A DNA stretch of 64,000 nt from Triatoma infestans. Lineage: Eukaryota; Arthropoda; Insecta; Hemiptera; Reduviidae. The position numbers and the translations under genes were made by a program. The stretch is from NCBI GenBank assembly GCA_011037195.1, contig JAAEAF010003799.1, positions 1 to 64,000 of the forward strand, written 5' to 3'. Each line of letters opens with the position of its first letter. Within the stretch, counting starts at the first letter, position 1. Of the stretch, positions 55,294 through 64,000 are shown in pieces. Below the pieces are notes generated by a model. That model did not search any database, had not been told where the DNA came from, and saw only the letters and a list, made by a program, of their open reading frames with translations.

Positions 55294-55612
55294 TCTCTTA
55301 CTGTAATTAATACAATGTAATCAAGAAATTTTCTTTGAAAATTACAACGAAACAATGTTCACTTGAGCTGACCATAAAAATGGTGATGGAGATTTTACTT
55401 GTGTACCTGAGCGGCCTTATGTAGAGCGCTCTATGTTAAAACTAAGTAAGCTTGTGCAAATTAACTTTAAACTAACACGGATCTCCAATTCCCCTCCAAA
55501 ATCAATTTTTTTTTTTTTTATATTTCATATAAAATTTATCTATTTCATAAAACTTTTTATCTATGCAGAAAGATTTCCAAGATTAAAGAAAATCGTTGTA
55601 ACCGTTTTTGTA
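55294..55612 (-). repeat. Repeat A between two LINEs
   Basis: Starts with the second target-site duplication of the - LINE (55294-55306). 'aatcaagaaattttctttg' (55319), 'atcaattttt' (55501) and 'gaaaatcgttgtaaccgttt' (55588) follow. It then ends in gtttttgta (55604-55612), the left target duplication of the next LINE. Confidence 0.85.
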
Positions 55613-56072
55613 GGGGCCAAGGGGTCCTCCACCGTTTTGGTGGGAAGCTCCAGGGTGAATAGCAGGCTTCACCTACTATTCATCAAGACCGTCCGAGCGC
55701 AGCATCTAGTGTTACTGCATCCTTCAAGAGGTGGCCCCGTTGTATACAGAACTCGGCGGATCTAGACCTGGAAGTCGATAAAAGTCCCCAGCGGTTAAGG
55801 TGTACCCGCTGGTCATCTGAGGTGGTGCCCCCAGGGGCAGCTTCAGAGACACACCCCCCCCTAAAACAGGGTGTTATGCGTACCGTGCCCATGTAGGTTT
55901 GCAGCCAGGGGGTAATACAGGCTGTAGTATAACGGTGCCTTCCTGAAACCGGGCCGCATCAGGGAGTAATGAATGGCCTTGCTGTATCATGCGGGGCTCT
56001 GATGCAGTCAACCGATGAGAAACCCTAGCTGCACGTGGGAATTATCCATGAAGAAAATCAAAAAATTTAAAC
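55613..56072 (+). other. 5' region of the LINE
   Basis: GC-rich leader with the words 'ggcagcttcagagacacacc' and 'aaccgggccgcatcagggag'. R1-type LINEs often start transcription from such leaders, but I see no specific promoter and no ORF1 with zinc knuckles. This copy may be 5' truncated within or after ORF1. Confidence 0.5.
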
Positions 56073-59000
56073 TTGAAACTAGGCATGCAAAGGGGGCACC
56101 ATGCAAAGGGGGCATCGGCCACCATTGCGAGGCTGTTCGCCAAAAGGCTTCTTGGCCTGGTACTGATTCAGGAGCCGTGGACAGTCAAAGGACGGATTTG
56201 TGGACTGTCAGGTAAGTACAGCAAAGTAATATGGGATGCTAAAAGTGAAAATCCTAGGGCCTGCATCCTGATCAGGAATAATATTAACTACACATGTTTT
56301 TCAGAATTTACGACGCGGGATCTGGTATCCATTTTGGCCGACTTGAATTATGGAGGTAACAACCGCGCCGTTGTGATTGCATCCAGTTACTTCGCTGGGG
56401 ACAGGGATGTACCGCCGGCGGAGGTTCGAGGTTGGCGGAATACTGCCGGGAGTGGAAGCTGCCTTTCCTCATTGGATGCGATGCGAACGCCCACAACAGA
56501 GTGTGGGGGAGCAGCAGAGACAACAGAAGAGGTGCGTACCTTTTAGAGTTTATCCTCCAATATAACCTAGACATTTTCAACGTCGGGGCGTCACCTATGT
56601 TTGTAACTAGGGTAAGACAGGAGGTTCTGGATATTATCTTTGGTAGTCCTAGCATCGGGCAGTTTGTCGGGGGCTGGGAAGTCTCGGATGAGCCTTCTCT
56701 CTTAGATCATCGAATTATTGCATTCAATCTGAAGGGGTTTGGCGATGGGGGAGCGGAGTGGAGAAACCCCAGACATACAAATTGGGAGGAATTTGTTACC
56801 AATATGAGCTGCGCTCTGAATCGTACCGGCACTGCGAGGGCGCCGCAGTGTCGTTTGGAGCTGGAGCATAGGGTAGAGGAACTGAAAGAGGCGCTGGTAG
56901 GCGCCTTTGAAGACAGTTGCCCCGTGAGTAGACTCCGGTGCTGTAGGGACGTCCCCTGGTGGAGCAGAGATCTGTCCAATCTAAGATCTAAAGTGCGCAA
57001 GCTCTGTAATAGGGCCAAGCGCACTGGGGATTGGCAGAGCTACACGCGGGCGCTTACTACCTACAACAAGGAGATTAGGAAAGCTAAAAGAGCTAGTTAC
57101 AAGAAATTCTGTGAGGACATCAGCTCCTTACTCGTGGCAGCCAGATTGCATAAGGCAATGGCAAAACACGGTGTTGGAGCATTGATGTCACTCAAAAGAC
57201 CTGATGGCAGCTATACGCAGGATGGGGAGCAACGTGCTCTTCTCCTGCTGGAGACCCACTTTCCGGGGAGTCTGCCACCAGAGGATGGTACTGACATGAT
57301 AGGGCCCAGTATCCATTGGGTAAGGGATGATTGGGAGGTGGCCAGAACCATCTGCACGCCATTAAGAATAGAATGGGTAATAAATAATTTTCAGCCCTTC
57401 AAGTCGCCCGGTGTGGATGAGGTTTTCCCGGCCCTTCTACAAAAGGGCCTAAGGGAAGTTCTTCCACACTTGGTTCAGATCTTTCGGAGTAGTTTGGCAC
57501 TCGGGTATATACCGAGGCCGTGGAGAAGGGCTAGGGTGGTCTTTATCCCCAAGGTTGGGAAAAGGGACGTCACCTTGCCCAAGTCCTTTAGGCCTATCTG
57601 CCTTACGTCTTTTCTTTTAAAGACAATGGCGAAGGCCGTGGACAATTATATTAGGACAAGGGTTCTGGAGAGGGTGCCTCTGCACCCCTGTCAGCACGCA
57701 TATCGAGCGGGAAGGTCGACGGATTCCGCTCTATATCGGCTGACAGATGTAATCCAGAGGACCCTAGATGCTAAGGAAACGGCCATCTGTGCCTTTTTGA
57801 ACATAGAAGGCGCGTTTGACAATACTTCTCATGAGGTGGTTGGCAGAGCCCTTGTTAGAAGGGGGTGGATGGAACAACCGCCAGATGGATGATGGAAATG
57901 TTATCTACAAGAAACGGTAGGGACCATCCGCTCCCGCACTACCCGTGGCTGTCCGCAAGGGGGGTTTTGTCACCCCTAATGTGGAGCCTGGTGGTGGATG
58001 AGCTCCTCTGCAAACTGACGGACGTCGGCATTGCCTGTCAGGGATATGCTGACGACGTCGTCATTATTGCTAGGGAAAAGTTTGAAGAAACCCTCTGTGA
58101 CATAAAACAGAGGGGTTTAGATATCACTAGTGGGTGGTGTGGCTCGGTGGGGTTGAAGGGCAATCCAACGAAAACCACCGTGATACCCTTCACTAGGAAA
58201 AGAACACTCCCACGCCTGAAAAATATCCGGCTAGCCGGAGAAGAAGTAGGGTGGGAAAAGGAGGTTAAGTAGCTAGGGGTGACTTTTGATAGTAAACTCC
58301 TATGGAAGAAACACATTGAATCAACTGCTAATAAGGCCACTGGCGCCCTCATGATATGTAGGAGGATGGCGGGCAAATCCTGGGGATGCCCCCCGAGAAT
58401 CCAGCGGTGGATGTACACCATGATGGTGAGACCAGTTATCACCTCTGGCGCGGTGCTTGGTTCGGGAAGACCAAAGAAGATCGGTCAGGAGAACTCTTGA
58501 CAAGGTACAGCGGCTCGCATGCTTATGCATGACGGGGGCTATGAGGACTTGCCCCACCGCCGGGATGGAGGTTATCCTCAATCTGTCACCTTTGCACCTA
58601 GTCATCCCCCTTAGGGGAGGAGTCTAACCCCCTTAGGGGAGGGCTGGGGGTTAGAGAGTTGGTATTCTCACCTTTGGGCTCCCTCATCTGGCACCTCCCT
58701 ACGGATGGTATGGTTAAGAAGTACAGCTTCACTAAAAATTTTTCGTCGAGGCTAGGCACCAAAAGTGAGTGGAGCGAGGGATCCGCTCTGTTGGGCATCA
58801 AGGAACATGCCATTAAATGGTATACTGATGGGTCGAATACCCTCGAGGGGACTGGGGCGGGGGTGGTTGGTCCAAGGATCAAGCACTTGGAACCCATGGG
58901 TAAATTTCCCAGCATCTTCCAGGCGGAGATATACGCTGATATGTTCAATTCAACCTCGATAGGGGATACAGGAATCAGGAGATTGTAATCATTTCTGATA

Positions 59001-59638
59001 GTCAAGCAGCCATTGGAGCTCTGGATACACCAGTTATTAACTCTAAAATGGTTTGGGAATGCCTAGATAAACTTAACGATCTGGGCAGCAGGAACAAAGT
59101 TGCACTCTGGTGGATACCGGGGCATGTTGGCATTGAAGGGAAGGTAGATGGCCGACGCCCTGGCCAAGATAGGCGCTATGACCCCACTTCTGGGGCCGGA
59201 ACCTTTTTGTGGGATTAGCGACCACTTTCTGTTGGAGGAACTTAGGAAGGAGGAGGATACGAAGAGATCTCAACTCTGGTACTCCCTCCCCGGTTGCGGC
59301 AGGCCAAGATCTGCTTGGGAAATTATAACCAACGGAGGTCGGAGGCCTGCATTGGATTGAGCAAGAACAAGCTCCGCGTACTTACGGGTTTCCTCACGGG
59401 GCATTGCCGACTTAGAGGACACCTGGTGAAGCTGGGCTTGGAAAGTGACAGCTCATGCAGATTCTGTGGGGAGTTGGAGGAAACTCCAATACATCTCCTA
59501 ACAGACTGCGAGGCTGCCACTCCGAGAAGGTTCAGGAACCTGGGCAGCTACCAGGTGGAGGAGGGGGACATACCATCTCTAGAGCCCGTCAGGGTATTAG
59601 GATTCCTCAGGGATCTTAACCTGATGGAGGTGTTGTAG
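56073..59638 (+). pseudogene. LINE ORF2: endonuclease, reverse transcriptase, RNase H, zinc knuckle
   Basis: Catalyses target-primed reverse transcription. Endonuclease (56098-56760): 'LVLIQEPWTVKGRI' and, after a frameshift near 56430, 'GCDANAHNRVWGSS', 'NVGASPMFVTR', 'EVLDIIFGS', 'SLLDHRIIAF'. RT (about 57370-58270): 'FQPFKSPGVDEVFPALL', 'PKSFRPICLTSFLLKTMAKA', 'HAYRAGRSTDSAL', 'ICAFLNIEGAFDNTSHE' (usual D before I replaced by N), a G-run deletion at about 57957-57963 that breaks the GCPQGGVLSP block, and the catalytic YADD at 58045-58056. A TAG (58270-58272) replaces the usual tyrosine codon before LGV. RNase H (58780-59200): 'YTDGSNTLEGTGAG' (58821 on), 'SDSQAAIGALD', 'WWIPGHVGIEG' and, after another frameshift, 'MADALAKIGA'. 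The C-terminus has 'CRFCGELEETPIHLLTDC', a CCHC-type knuckle. Order and motifs fit the R1/LOA/I group. The frame ends at 59638. Confidence 0.9.
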
Positions 59639-59765
59639 AACGGATATTCAATTGGACATCCGTTCGGATGCTATGGGCAGGCCTGTGGCACCCAGGGGGC
59701 ATAGCACAATAGACCTGATCAAGGTCGCAGTGCGTTGCCCCCCCCCCCCACTTAACAAAAAAAAA
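59639..59765 (+). other. 3' region of the LINE
   Basis: Short 3' tail conserved in the truncated copy at 47476-47632. It contains a run of 13 C (about 59738-59750) and ends 'cttaac' plus nine A. The end is the site where the enzyme would start copying. Confidence 0.8.
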
Positions 59766-59914
59766 GTTTTCGTAAAAATTCCAAAAACTCAGAAAGCTAT
59801 TCTTGAAAGCCACACTTCCGGTTAACTGATTTTCTTCAAATTTGGAATTCTATCAACGCTTCTAATGTGTATTAATATAATGGAAGTGTAAAAATCATAT
59901 AATATATTGAAGTG
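59766..59914 (-). repeat. Repeat A after the LINE
   Basis: Begins with the right target duplication (59766-59774) and continues 'attccaaaaactcagaaagc' (59778), 'cacacttccggttaactgat' (59811), 'cttcaaatttggaattctat' (59833) and 'gcttctaatgtgtattaata' (59858), exactly the order of the unit at 35160-35260. Confidence 0.9.
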
Positions 59915-60744
59915 GGAGTTGAACTTGGTCATCGATAGAGTGCACACGTATTAAATTTGCTCTGCATTTAATTGTATTTTTTACTGGTTTGAAACTTGAT
60001 TACTGAAAATTTTTGTGTACAAAAAATTTTAGTGTTTTAGTAAGCAATATTTTCTGTGTTTTGGTGTAACTACTGTTATAAGTTTAGTATTATTAAGCGT
60101 ATAATTAGTTAAAAATTAGTCATAAACATTATTCAATAATCTCTTTTTAATCTACAAGTCTCATATTGATAATACGATGGATCTGCCCACAACAAATCCA
60201 AACCAGAGTGGGGACCCATAGGTAAGCAGTGGTGGGGATATTAATATTAATAATCTAGAACTCGCTCGACTAGAAGCTATGTCAATAGATCTAAAAATAA
60301 TAAAGGAGGATACTTCCGGCATTAAACTTGAAAGTAAAGAGATAATAGCAAAGGTGGATTTGCTTGAAAAAAATTTGAAGCAGTCACTTCAGTCAGTAGA
60401 GAAAGATTTGACAAAAAAAAAAACAAAGAAATTCTCAAATTAAAAAAGGAAAATATTTTGTTAAATAGGGAAAACTTATTTTTGAAAAAAGAAGTAAATA
60501 TACTGAAGCAGGTTACTCAGTATAATGCAGTTAAAATAGCTAATGTTCCCAAGCAAGAAAATGAGGACCTAAACTCTATTTTCCAAATAATATGCGAGAA
60601 TGTCAACTTCAAATGCTCCATTGGTTCTGTTGAATGTTATAGATTAAGAATGAGAAACCCCGCTCTTATCCCACCAATAATTATAAAAATTTTATAAATA
60701 ACAAAGATAAAATGGACTTTTTGAGAATTGTAAGATTTCATATG

Positions 60745-60749
60745 CCTAC
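60745..60749. repeat. Left 5-bp target-site duplication of MITE
   Basis: 'cctac', repeated at 60944-60948. Confidence 0.6.
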
Positions 60750-60943
60750 TGTAATGGTACCGCAAAGATAATGCAACCACAGCTGAGAGAAGAGAGGCCC
60801 TCTCAGGTTAACAGAGACTACCCACTGGCTTATGGGCAGGTAGTCCCACTCTAGCCTGCCTAAATCAGAGAGTAGTCTCTGTTAACCAGAGAGGGTCTCT
60901 CTTCTCTCTGCTATGGTTGTATTATCTTTGCGGTACCATTACA
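60750..60943. mobile_element. Hairpin MITE (194 bp) in LINE ORF1
   Basis: Almost the whole element is an inverted repeat. It opens tgtaatggtaccgcaaagat and closes with the complement atctttgcggtaccattaca; pairing extends about 72 bp inward with a handful of mismatches. An inner hairpin gactac / gtagtc lies in the middle. The flanking 'cctac' on both sides suggests a 5-bp target duplication, which does not decide the superfamily (hAT would give 8 bp, PIF/Harbinger 3 bp, Tc1/mariner TA). There is no coding capacity. Confidence 0.85.
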
Positions 60944-61439
60944 CCTACTTTGACAACATCTATTATTCCTAATTGTGAACACAATTGAATTATATATATT
61001 TCATAGTTTATGTCACCTACTTTCGTGCACTACAAAAAAACCAAGATCGATGAAAAATAGCAATTTCATAGTCTGTGTGGTTCAGGAATAATAGACTTTT
61101 CATATAAATTACTCAAGATTCGTAATCTATTGAAGTTTTGAATGATGAAGATCTAAACAATATAACTAAACTAATTGATTTTCCTTTAACCGATCTCCAT
61201 AATATTACTCCAGTTATTCCGGATATGTACGATAAGGATGGACACGAAACAGACGTTTCTGATACTTCTAGAGTTTCGGTCAAGAGGAGGAAACTCGAGA
61301 TAAACGCTATTGGATCTGCTAAAATTGATATTTCTTTCGTCCCCCAAGTGTTTCTGGACAACAGTCATCACCTCACACTCAACCAGCCTGAAAGAATCAC
61401 CCTCCGAAATTCATGAAAAACTGGTAAATGAGACAGTAA

Positions 61440-63480
61440 CTAATAAATCTGTTAATATAATTTTTCAAAATATAAATGGTATAAAATCTATTTTTGATAT
61501 TGATGTTAAAACCCAGTCTAAACTTGCTGATTCTGACATATTATGTTTTTCAAAGAATTGGTTATTAACTGAAATTATAAATTTGCCTAAATATCTTATT
61601 AATTTTGACCTATTTCTCATTTTGATCCCGCCATAAAAGAAAAGTCAATGGATCGCCCTCGTGGTGGACTAACGATACTACTATATAAAGCTGGTTTGTT
61701 TAGTGCAAATATTATTTACAGAGGTCACTCGTTACTTTTTGTCAGACTGAAAATTAGTAGCAAATTTTTAATTATTGGTTTGATATATTGGAAACCTAAC
61801 AAATTATGTGACTCTTATTCCATGACTGTAGCAGATGTTCTTAATGAATTACAAAATAAATATAAAATTTAACCAATTATTTTGGGTGGAGACTTTAATT
61901 CGGGAGAATTAGGTGAGTTGGACGGTGAGGTTTTTGAAAATTCTTCATTGCACCCCTTAAGAAAATTACTAGATCTAGCGATAAATAAAAGAGGAAATTT
62001 ATTAACGGAAATAATGGAGAAAAACGGAATGTTTATATTTAACGGACGAAGTGTGTCAGACTCTCTCCAGCTCAATTCACATATATAGGGCCCCAGGAGG
62101 GTATCGTAATTGATCATTTTTGGAGTAATTTTTGTGTAATTCTTTTTATAACAATTTTGAAATTGTTTCTTTGTTTCCTGCACATGATCATGCCGCTTGT
62201 GTTTTGAATATAGATTTTCCTAGTTGTGAAAGAAAAATCGCTCAATTCCTTGTAAAACTCTTCCTATACAGGGTAAATACATTTGGAATGATCTGCTAAG
62301 GATTTCTTTGTTAAGTCAATGGAACAAACTAATATAATTTACTTTCACCCTTCGGATCCACAAGAACTGTTCGCAAATATAAAATTAGCTATTTTACAAC
62401 CAGCAACCTCATTAAATATGATTAAATATTCTCCAGCCACAAACTTACGACTAGTAAAAAATCAGTGGTTTGATCGTGATTGTCTACTGGCCAAAAAATA
62501 TGCGGCTAAGCTTTCAAGTTAAATGTAAAAAATTTAGTTTTGAGAAGGAACTTTTGGCACAATATATAGAAGCCCGCAAAAACTACTGTCAGCTTTATAA
62601 GCTGAAGAAAAAAGAATTTTATGAAAATAAAATTAATAAAATCGCCAACACACTAATTCTAAAGAATTTTGGTCTGAAGTTCGTGAAACATATTCTAGAA
62701 TAGCGGACAAAACTCAGGTTCCCTTGTCACTCTGGTTTGAGTATCTTAATAACTTTTACAAACTTTTAACGCCGAACTGGAAACCCAAATTACATTAGAA
62801 GAGCTTCAATTAGGATTATTAAAATGTAAAAAAAATAAAACCCCAGGAAGGGACTCTATACCGTATGAATACTTCTGTAATTTGCCACCCTCTTGGATCG
62901 TCAATATGTTTAACCAAATTTTGTCAAACGAAAATACACATCCAGATTGGTCCTCAATTAATCTGAAAATGCTACATAAAAGAGGGGATTACTTAGACCC
63001 CGCTAATTATCGAGGCATAGCTCTCTTGAATATCCTCCCAAAGATTTTTACATCAATTTTACTAAATAGACAGCTAAGTGGGCTGATGACGAACTAATAA
63101 TCCCTGAAGAAAAAAATGGGTTTAGGAGCAACAGAGGTTGTCAGGACAATATATTTACACTTTCTGCCATAATAAACATAAAATTAATGCACAATGTTCC
63201 ACTATTTGGTATTTTTATAGATTTCAATCGGGCCTTTGATACCATAAACCACTCGCTGTTATACTCAAAATTGCTGATATCAGGGGTGGGTTCCAAAATT
63301 ACTAATATAATCAAAAATTTGTACGATGAAGCTAAACTTAGGATCACCACGAATAGTGGTAACACTGATGATGTGAAGGTAACTTCTGAAGTACACCAAG
63401 GGGAGCCATTGTCCCCCTTCCTTTTCAATTTATATTTATCCGATATTGGTGAATTTTTTTAAAGCTAAAGGAGCTTCCCC
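61440..63480 (+). pseudogene. LINE ORF2, endonuclease and RT part, broken
   Basis: Endonuclease: 'NIIFQNINGIKSIFDID' near 61456, 'SDILCFSKNWLL' (for SETWL), 'RPRGGLTILLYKAGLF' (61654 on) and, after a TAA at 61870-61872, 'IILGGDFNSGELGELD' (61876 on), which keeps the catalytic aspartate of GDFN. Linker: 'QWFDRDCLLAKKYAAKLSS'. RT: 'KKNKTPGRDSIPYEYFCNLP' (62826 on), 'LDPANYRGIALLNILPKIF', 'IFIDFNRAFDTINHSLLYSK' (63211 on; the first catalytic D is kept) and 'VHQGEPLSPFLFNLYLSDI'. The second catalytic block is 'YAGDLVIFANS' (63521 on), where YADD has become YAGD. Several stops and frame shifts are present. Probably Jockey/CR1-like, but the clade is not certain. Confidence 0.8.
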
Positions 63481-63562
63481 AGTTAGACTTGATGATGAAA
63501 ATAATATCTTGTTACTATGCTATGCCGGTGATCTGGTCATTTTTGCAAACTCTATAATAGAT
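63481..63562 (+). pseudogene. LINE RT active-site segment before insertion
   Basis: Continues ORF2 in the frame that reads YAGDLVIFANSIID. The last 12 bases (63551-63562, tctataatagat) are the left target duplication of the hammerhead element. Confidence 0.8.
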
Positions 63563-63803
63563 CTGGTATTTTATCCGTCGTAAACGTATTTTATCCGTGA
63601 TTATATACATAATTATATAGAACCAACAAGTGTGAGTAACAAGTAACAGAAACATAACGTTGAAGTGAACTCTCTACACGAACTTGGTTAATTTGCTCTG
63701 ACGATGGATGAAAATCCGAAACCGGTCAGGAAGAACATAAATATGCATGCTATGACGGATAAAATACCAGATGTTATCCAGCATTGCGGATACATCCACA
63801 TAT
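63563..63803 (+). mobile_element. Hammerhead element of type 2 inserted in LINE RT
   Basis: A 241-bp insertion bounded by a perfect 12-bp target duplication (tctataatagat at 63551-63562 and 63804-63815). Removing it together with one duplicate restores the LINE reading frame across 'ANSIIDVKEKLALL'. Inside: a 17-bp inverted repeat (ctggtattttatccgtc at 63563-63579 and gacggataaaataccag at 63754-63770), a hammerhead motif (63692-63733), and an end 'gttatccagcattgcggata' shared with the degraded element at 46016-46250. No coding capacity. As with copies 1 and 2, the family resemblance is to Penelope-like/retrozyme insertions. Confidence 0.85.
63692..63733 (+). ncRNA. Hammerhead ribozyme motif (type 2)
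   Basis: Core ctgacga (63698-63704) with all invariant bases, one extra t (63705), stem II ggat (63706-63709) / atcc (63714-63717) with a gaaa loop, GAAA (63718-63721), self-complementary accggt (63721-63726) and cleavage triplet gtc (63725-63727). Stem I is weaker: ct with ag, then a g-g mismatch, then tt with aa. Apart from stem I this is a complete hammerhead. Confidence 0.7.
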
Positions 63804-64000
63804 TCTATAATAGATGTTAAAGAAAAGCTCGCTTTGCTTGAAGAATACTGCTATATTAATCAAATTTCCGTTAACTCTACTAAATCTAAAGTTAAGTATT
63901 TTTCTAAGAATTTACGCTCAAAGAAATTTATCTCTCTTAAACTGAATAATGAAACCATAGAAATGGTAAATAACATTAAATATTTAGGTGTACTTATCAC
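63804..64000 (+). pseudogene. LINE RT, continuation after insertion
   Basis: Starts with the right target duplication. Reads 'VKEKLALLEEYCYINQISVN', 'KVKYFSKNL' and 'ETIEMVNNIKYLGVLI', the thumb-proximal part of LINE RTs (KYLGV motif near 63978), in one open frame to the window edge. The rest of the element lies outside. Confidence 0.8.

Larger units (their letters stand above)
55613..59765 (+). mobile_element. Nearly complete R1/LOA-like LINE with RNase H
   Basis: A 4.15-kb element inside repeat A. The flanks gtttttgta (55604-55612) and gttttcgta (59766-59774) are an 8/9 target duplication, and repeat A resumes correctly after it. It is GC-richer than everything around it. A 5' part of about 460 bp is followed by a single recognisable ORF2 (endonuclease, RT, RNase H, zinc knuckle; 56073-59638), then a 127-bp 3' region with a C run and an A tail. 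No ORF1 was recognised between 55613 and 56070. At least five frameshifts or stops make it a dead copy, but the low decay suggests fairly recent insertion. A truncated sister lies at 47476-47632. Confidence 0.9.
60177..61416 (+). pseudogene. LINE ORF1, coiled-coil RNA-binding protein, broken
   Basis: ATG at 60177 opens 'MDLPTTNPNQSGDP', then an early TAG (60219-60221). The same frame continues with a coiled coil ('ELARLEAMSIDLKIIKED'), shifts in an A-run near 60412-60423, and goes on as 'ENLFLKKEVNILKQVTQYNA' and 'VPKQENEDLNSIFQIICENV', the VP-ED-I block typical of ORF1 RRM domains, ending near 60697. The MITE then splits it. The C-terminal end (61138-61416) includes 'VSVKRRKLEINAIGSAK', comparable in position to the KRQRSSED tail of the other ORF1. 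Role: packaging of the LINE RNA. Clearly inactive. Confidence 0.7.
59915..64000 (+). mobile_element. LINE running off the right end, interrupted twice
   Basis: A third LINE, more AT-rich than the previous one, with ORF1 from 60177, ORF2 endonuclease from about 61440 and RT from about 62790. It is truncated by the end of the window. It has been hit by a 194-bp MITE in ORF1 (60750-60943) and a 241-bp hammerhead element in the RT (63563-63803), and it has several stops and frameshifts. The approximate 5' end (59915) is where repeat A stops matching. Confidence 0.85.

Noticed and set aside
58038..59005. Minus-strand frames up to 135 codons
   Set aside because: Shadows of the GC-rich LINE ORF2 on the plus strand.

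Overview
The window looks like repeat-dense, AT-rich nuclear DNA from a metazoan, most likely an arthropod with a large genome. The lineage cannot be fixed from sequence alone. I see no bacterial, organellar or viral gene organisation. The only candidate for an ordinary host gene is one short exon-like stretch at 31986-32190. Almost everything else that can be identified is mobile DNA or its remains. Most open reading frames of 60-140 codons are chance frames in AT-rich or simple-sequence DNA.

The dominant component is one old dispersed repeat, called repeat A here. It occurs in well over twenty diverged pieces on both strands and covers roughly a third to a half of the window. Recognisable words include a block meaning 'acttccggtta' (or its complement), a block with 'gattttctttaaacttgg', a block with 'cacttttatttgaaac', a (GT)n/(AC)n microsatellite, and an end block 'agtaagagaaagt' followed by 'gtgtgaaacactcacac'. 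A nearly full unit is 0.8-0.95 kb (14903-15830 on +; 17795-18610 and 34845-35660 on -). Each unit contains two related halves, so it looks like an internally duplicated, non-coding repeat.

Repeat A was the landing pad for younger elements, and several insertions keep exact target-site duplications. 0-10 kb: a 62-bp satellite array interrupted by a 624-bp insertion, a LINE C-terminal relic, a tRNA-derived SINE, a LINE reverse-transcriptase relic, a second SINE, and a 312-bp palindromic element with two hammerhead-ribozyme-like motifs. 10-30 kb: repeat A, a LINE RT relic (11.8-12.2 kb), half of a hammerhead element (13.3 kb), LINE relics (16.3, 18.8-19.3 kb), and a pogo/Tigger-like DNA element (28.1-28.8 kb). 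30-45 kb: the candidate exon, a SINE, a fold-back repeat (36.2-36.7 kb), a decayed LINE with RNase H (37.5-38.8 kb), a second palindromic hammerhead element (39.9-40.1 kb), and a ~50-bp GC-rich minisatellite whose flank and first units recur 1.2 kb away. 45-64 kb: more repeat A, a SINE, an LTR-like stretch, and three sizeable LINEs: an internally deleted one on - (53317-55293), a frameshifted but nearly complete R1/LOA-like one with RNase H on + (55613-59765), and a third on + running off the end, itself broken by a 194-bp hairpin MITE and a 241-bp hammerhead element.

The most interesting signal is the set of short elements with hammerhead-type self-cleaving ribozyme motifs (CUGANGA, stem II, GAAA, self-complementary stem III, GUC). 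Motifs of this kind are known from Penelope-like retroelements and animal retrozymes. Five insertions of at least two sequence types are present, three with perfect 10-13 bp target-site duplications, and the best copy carries two intact motifs in inverted orientation.
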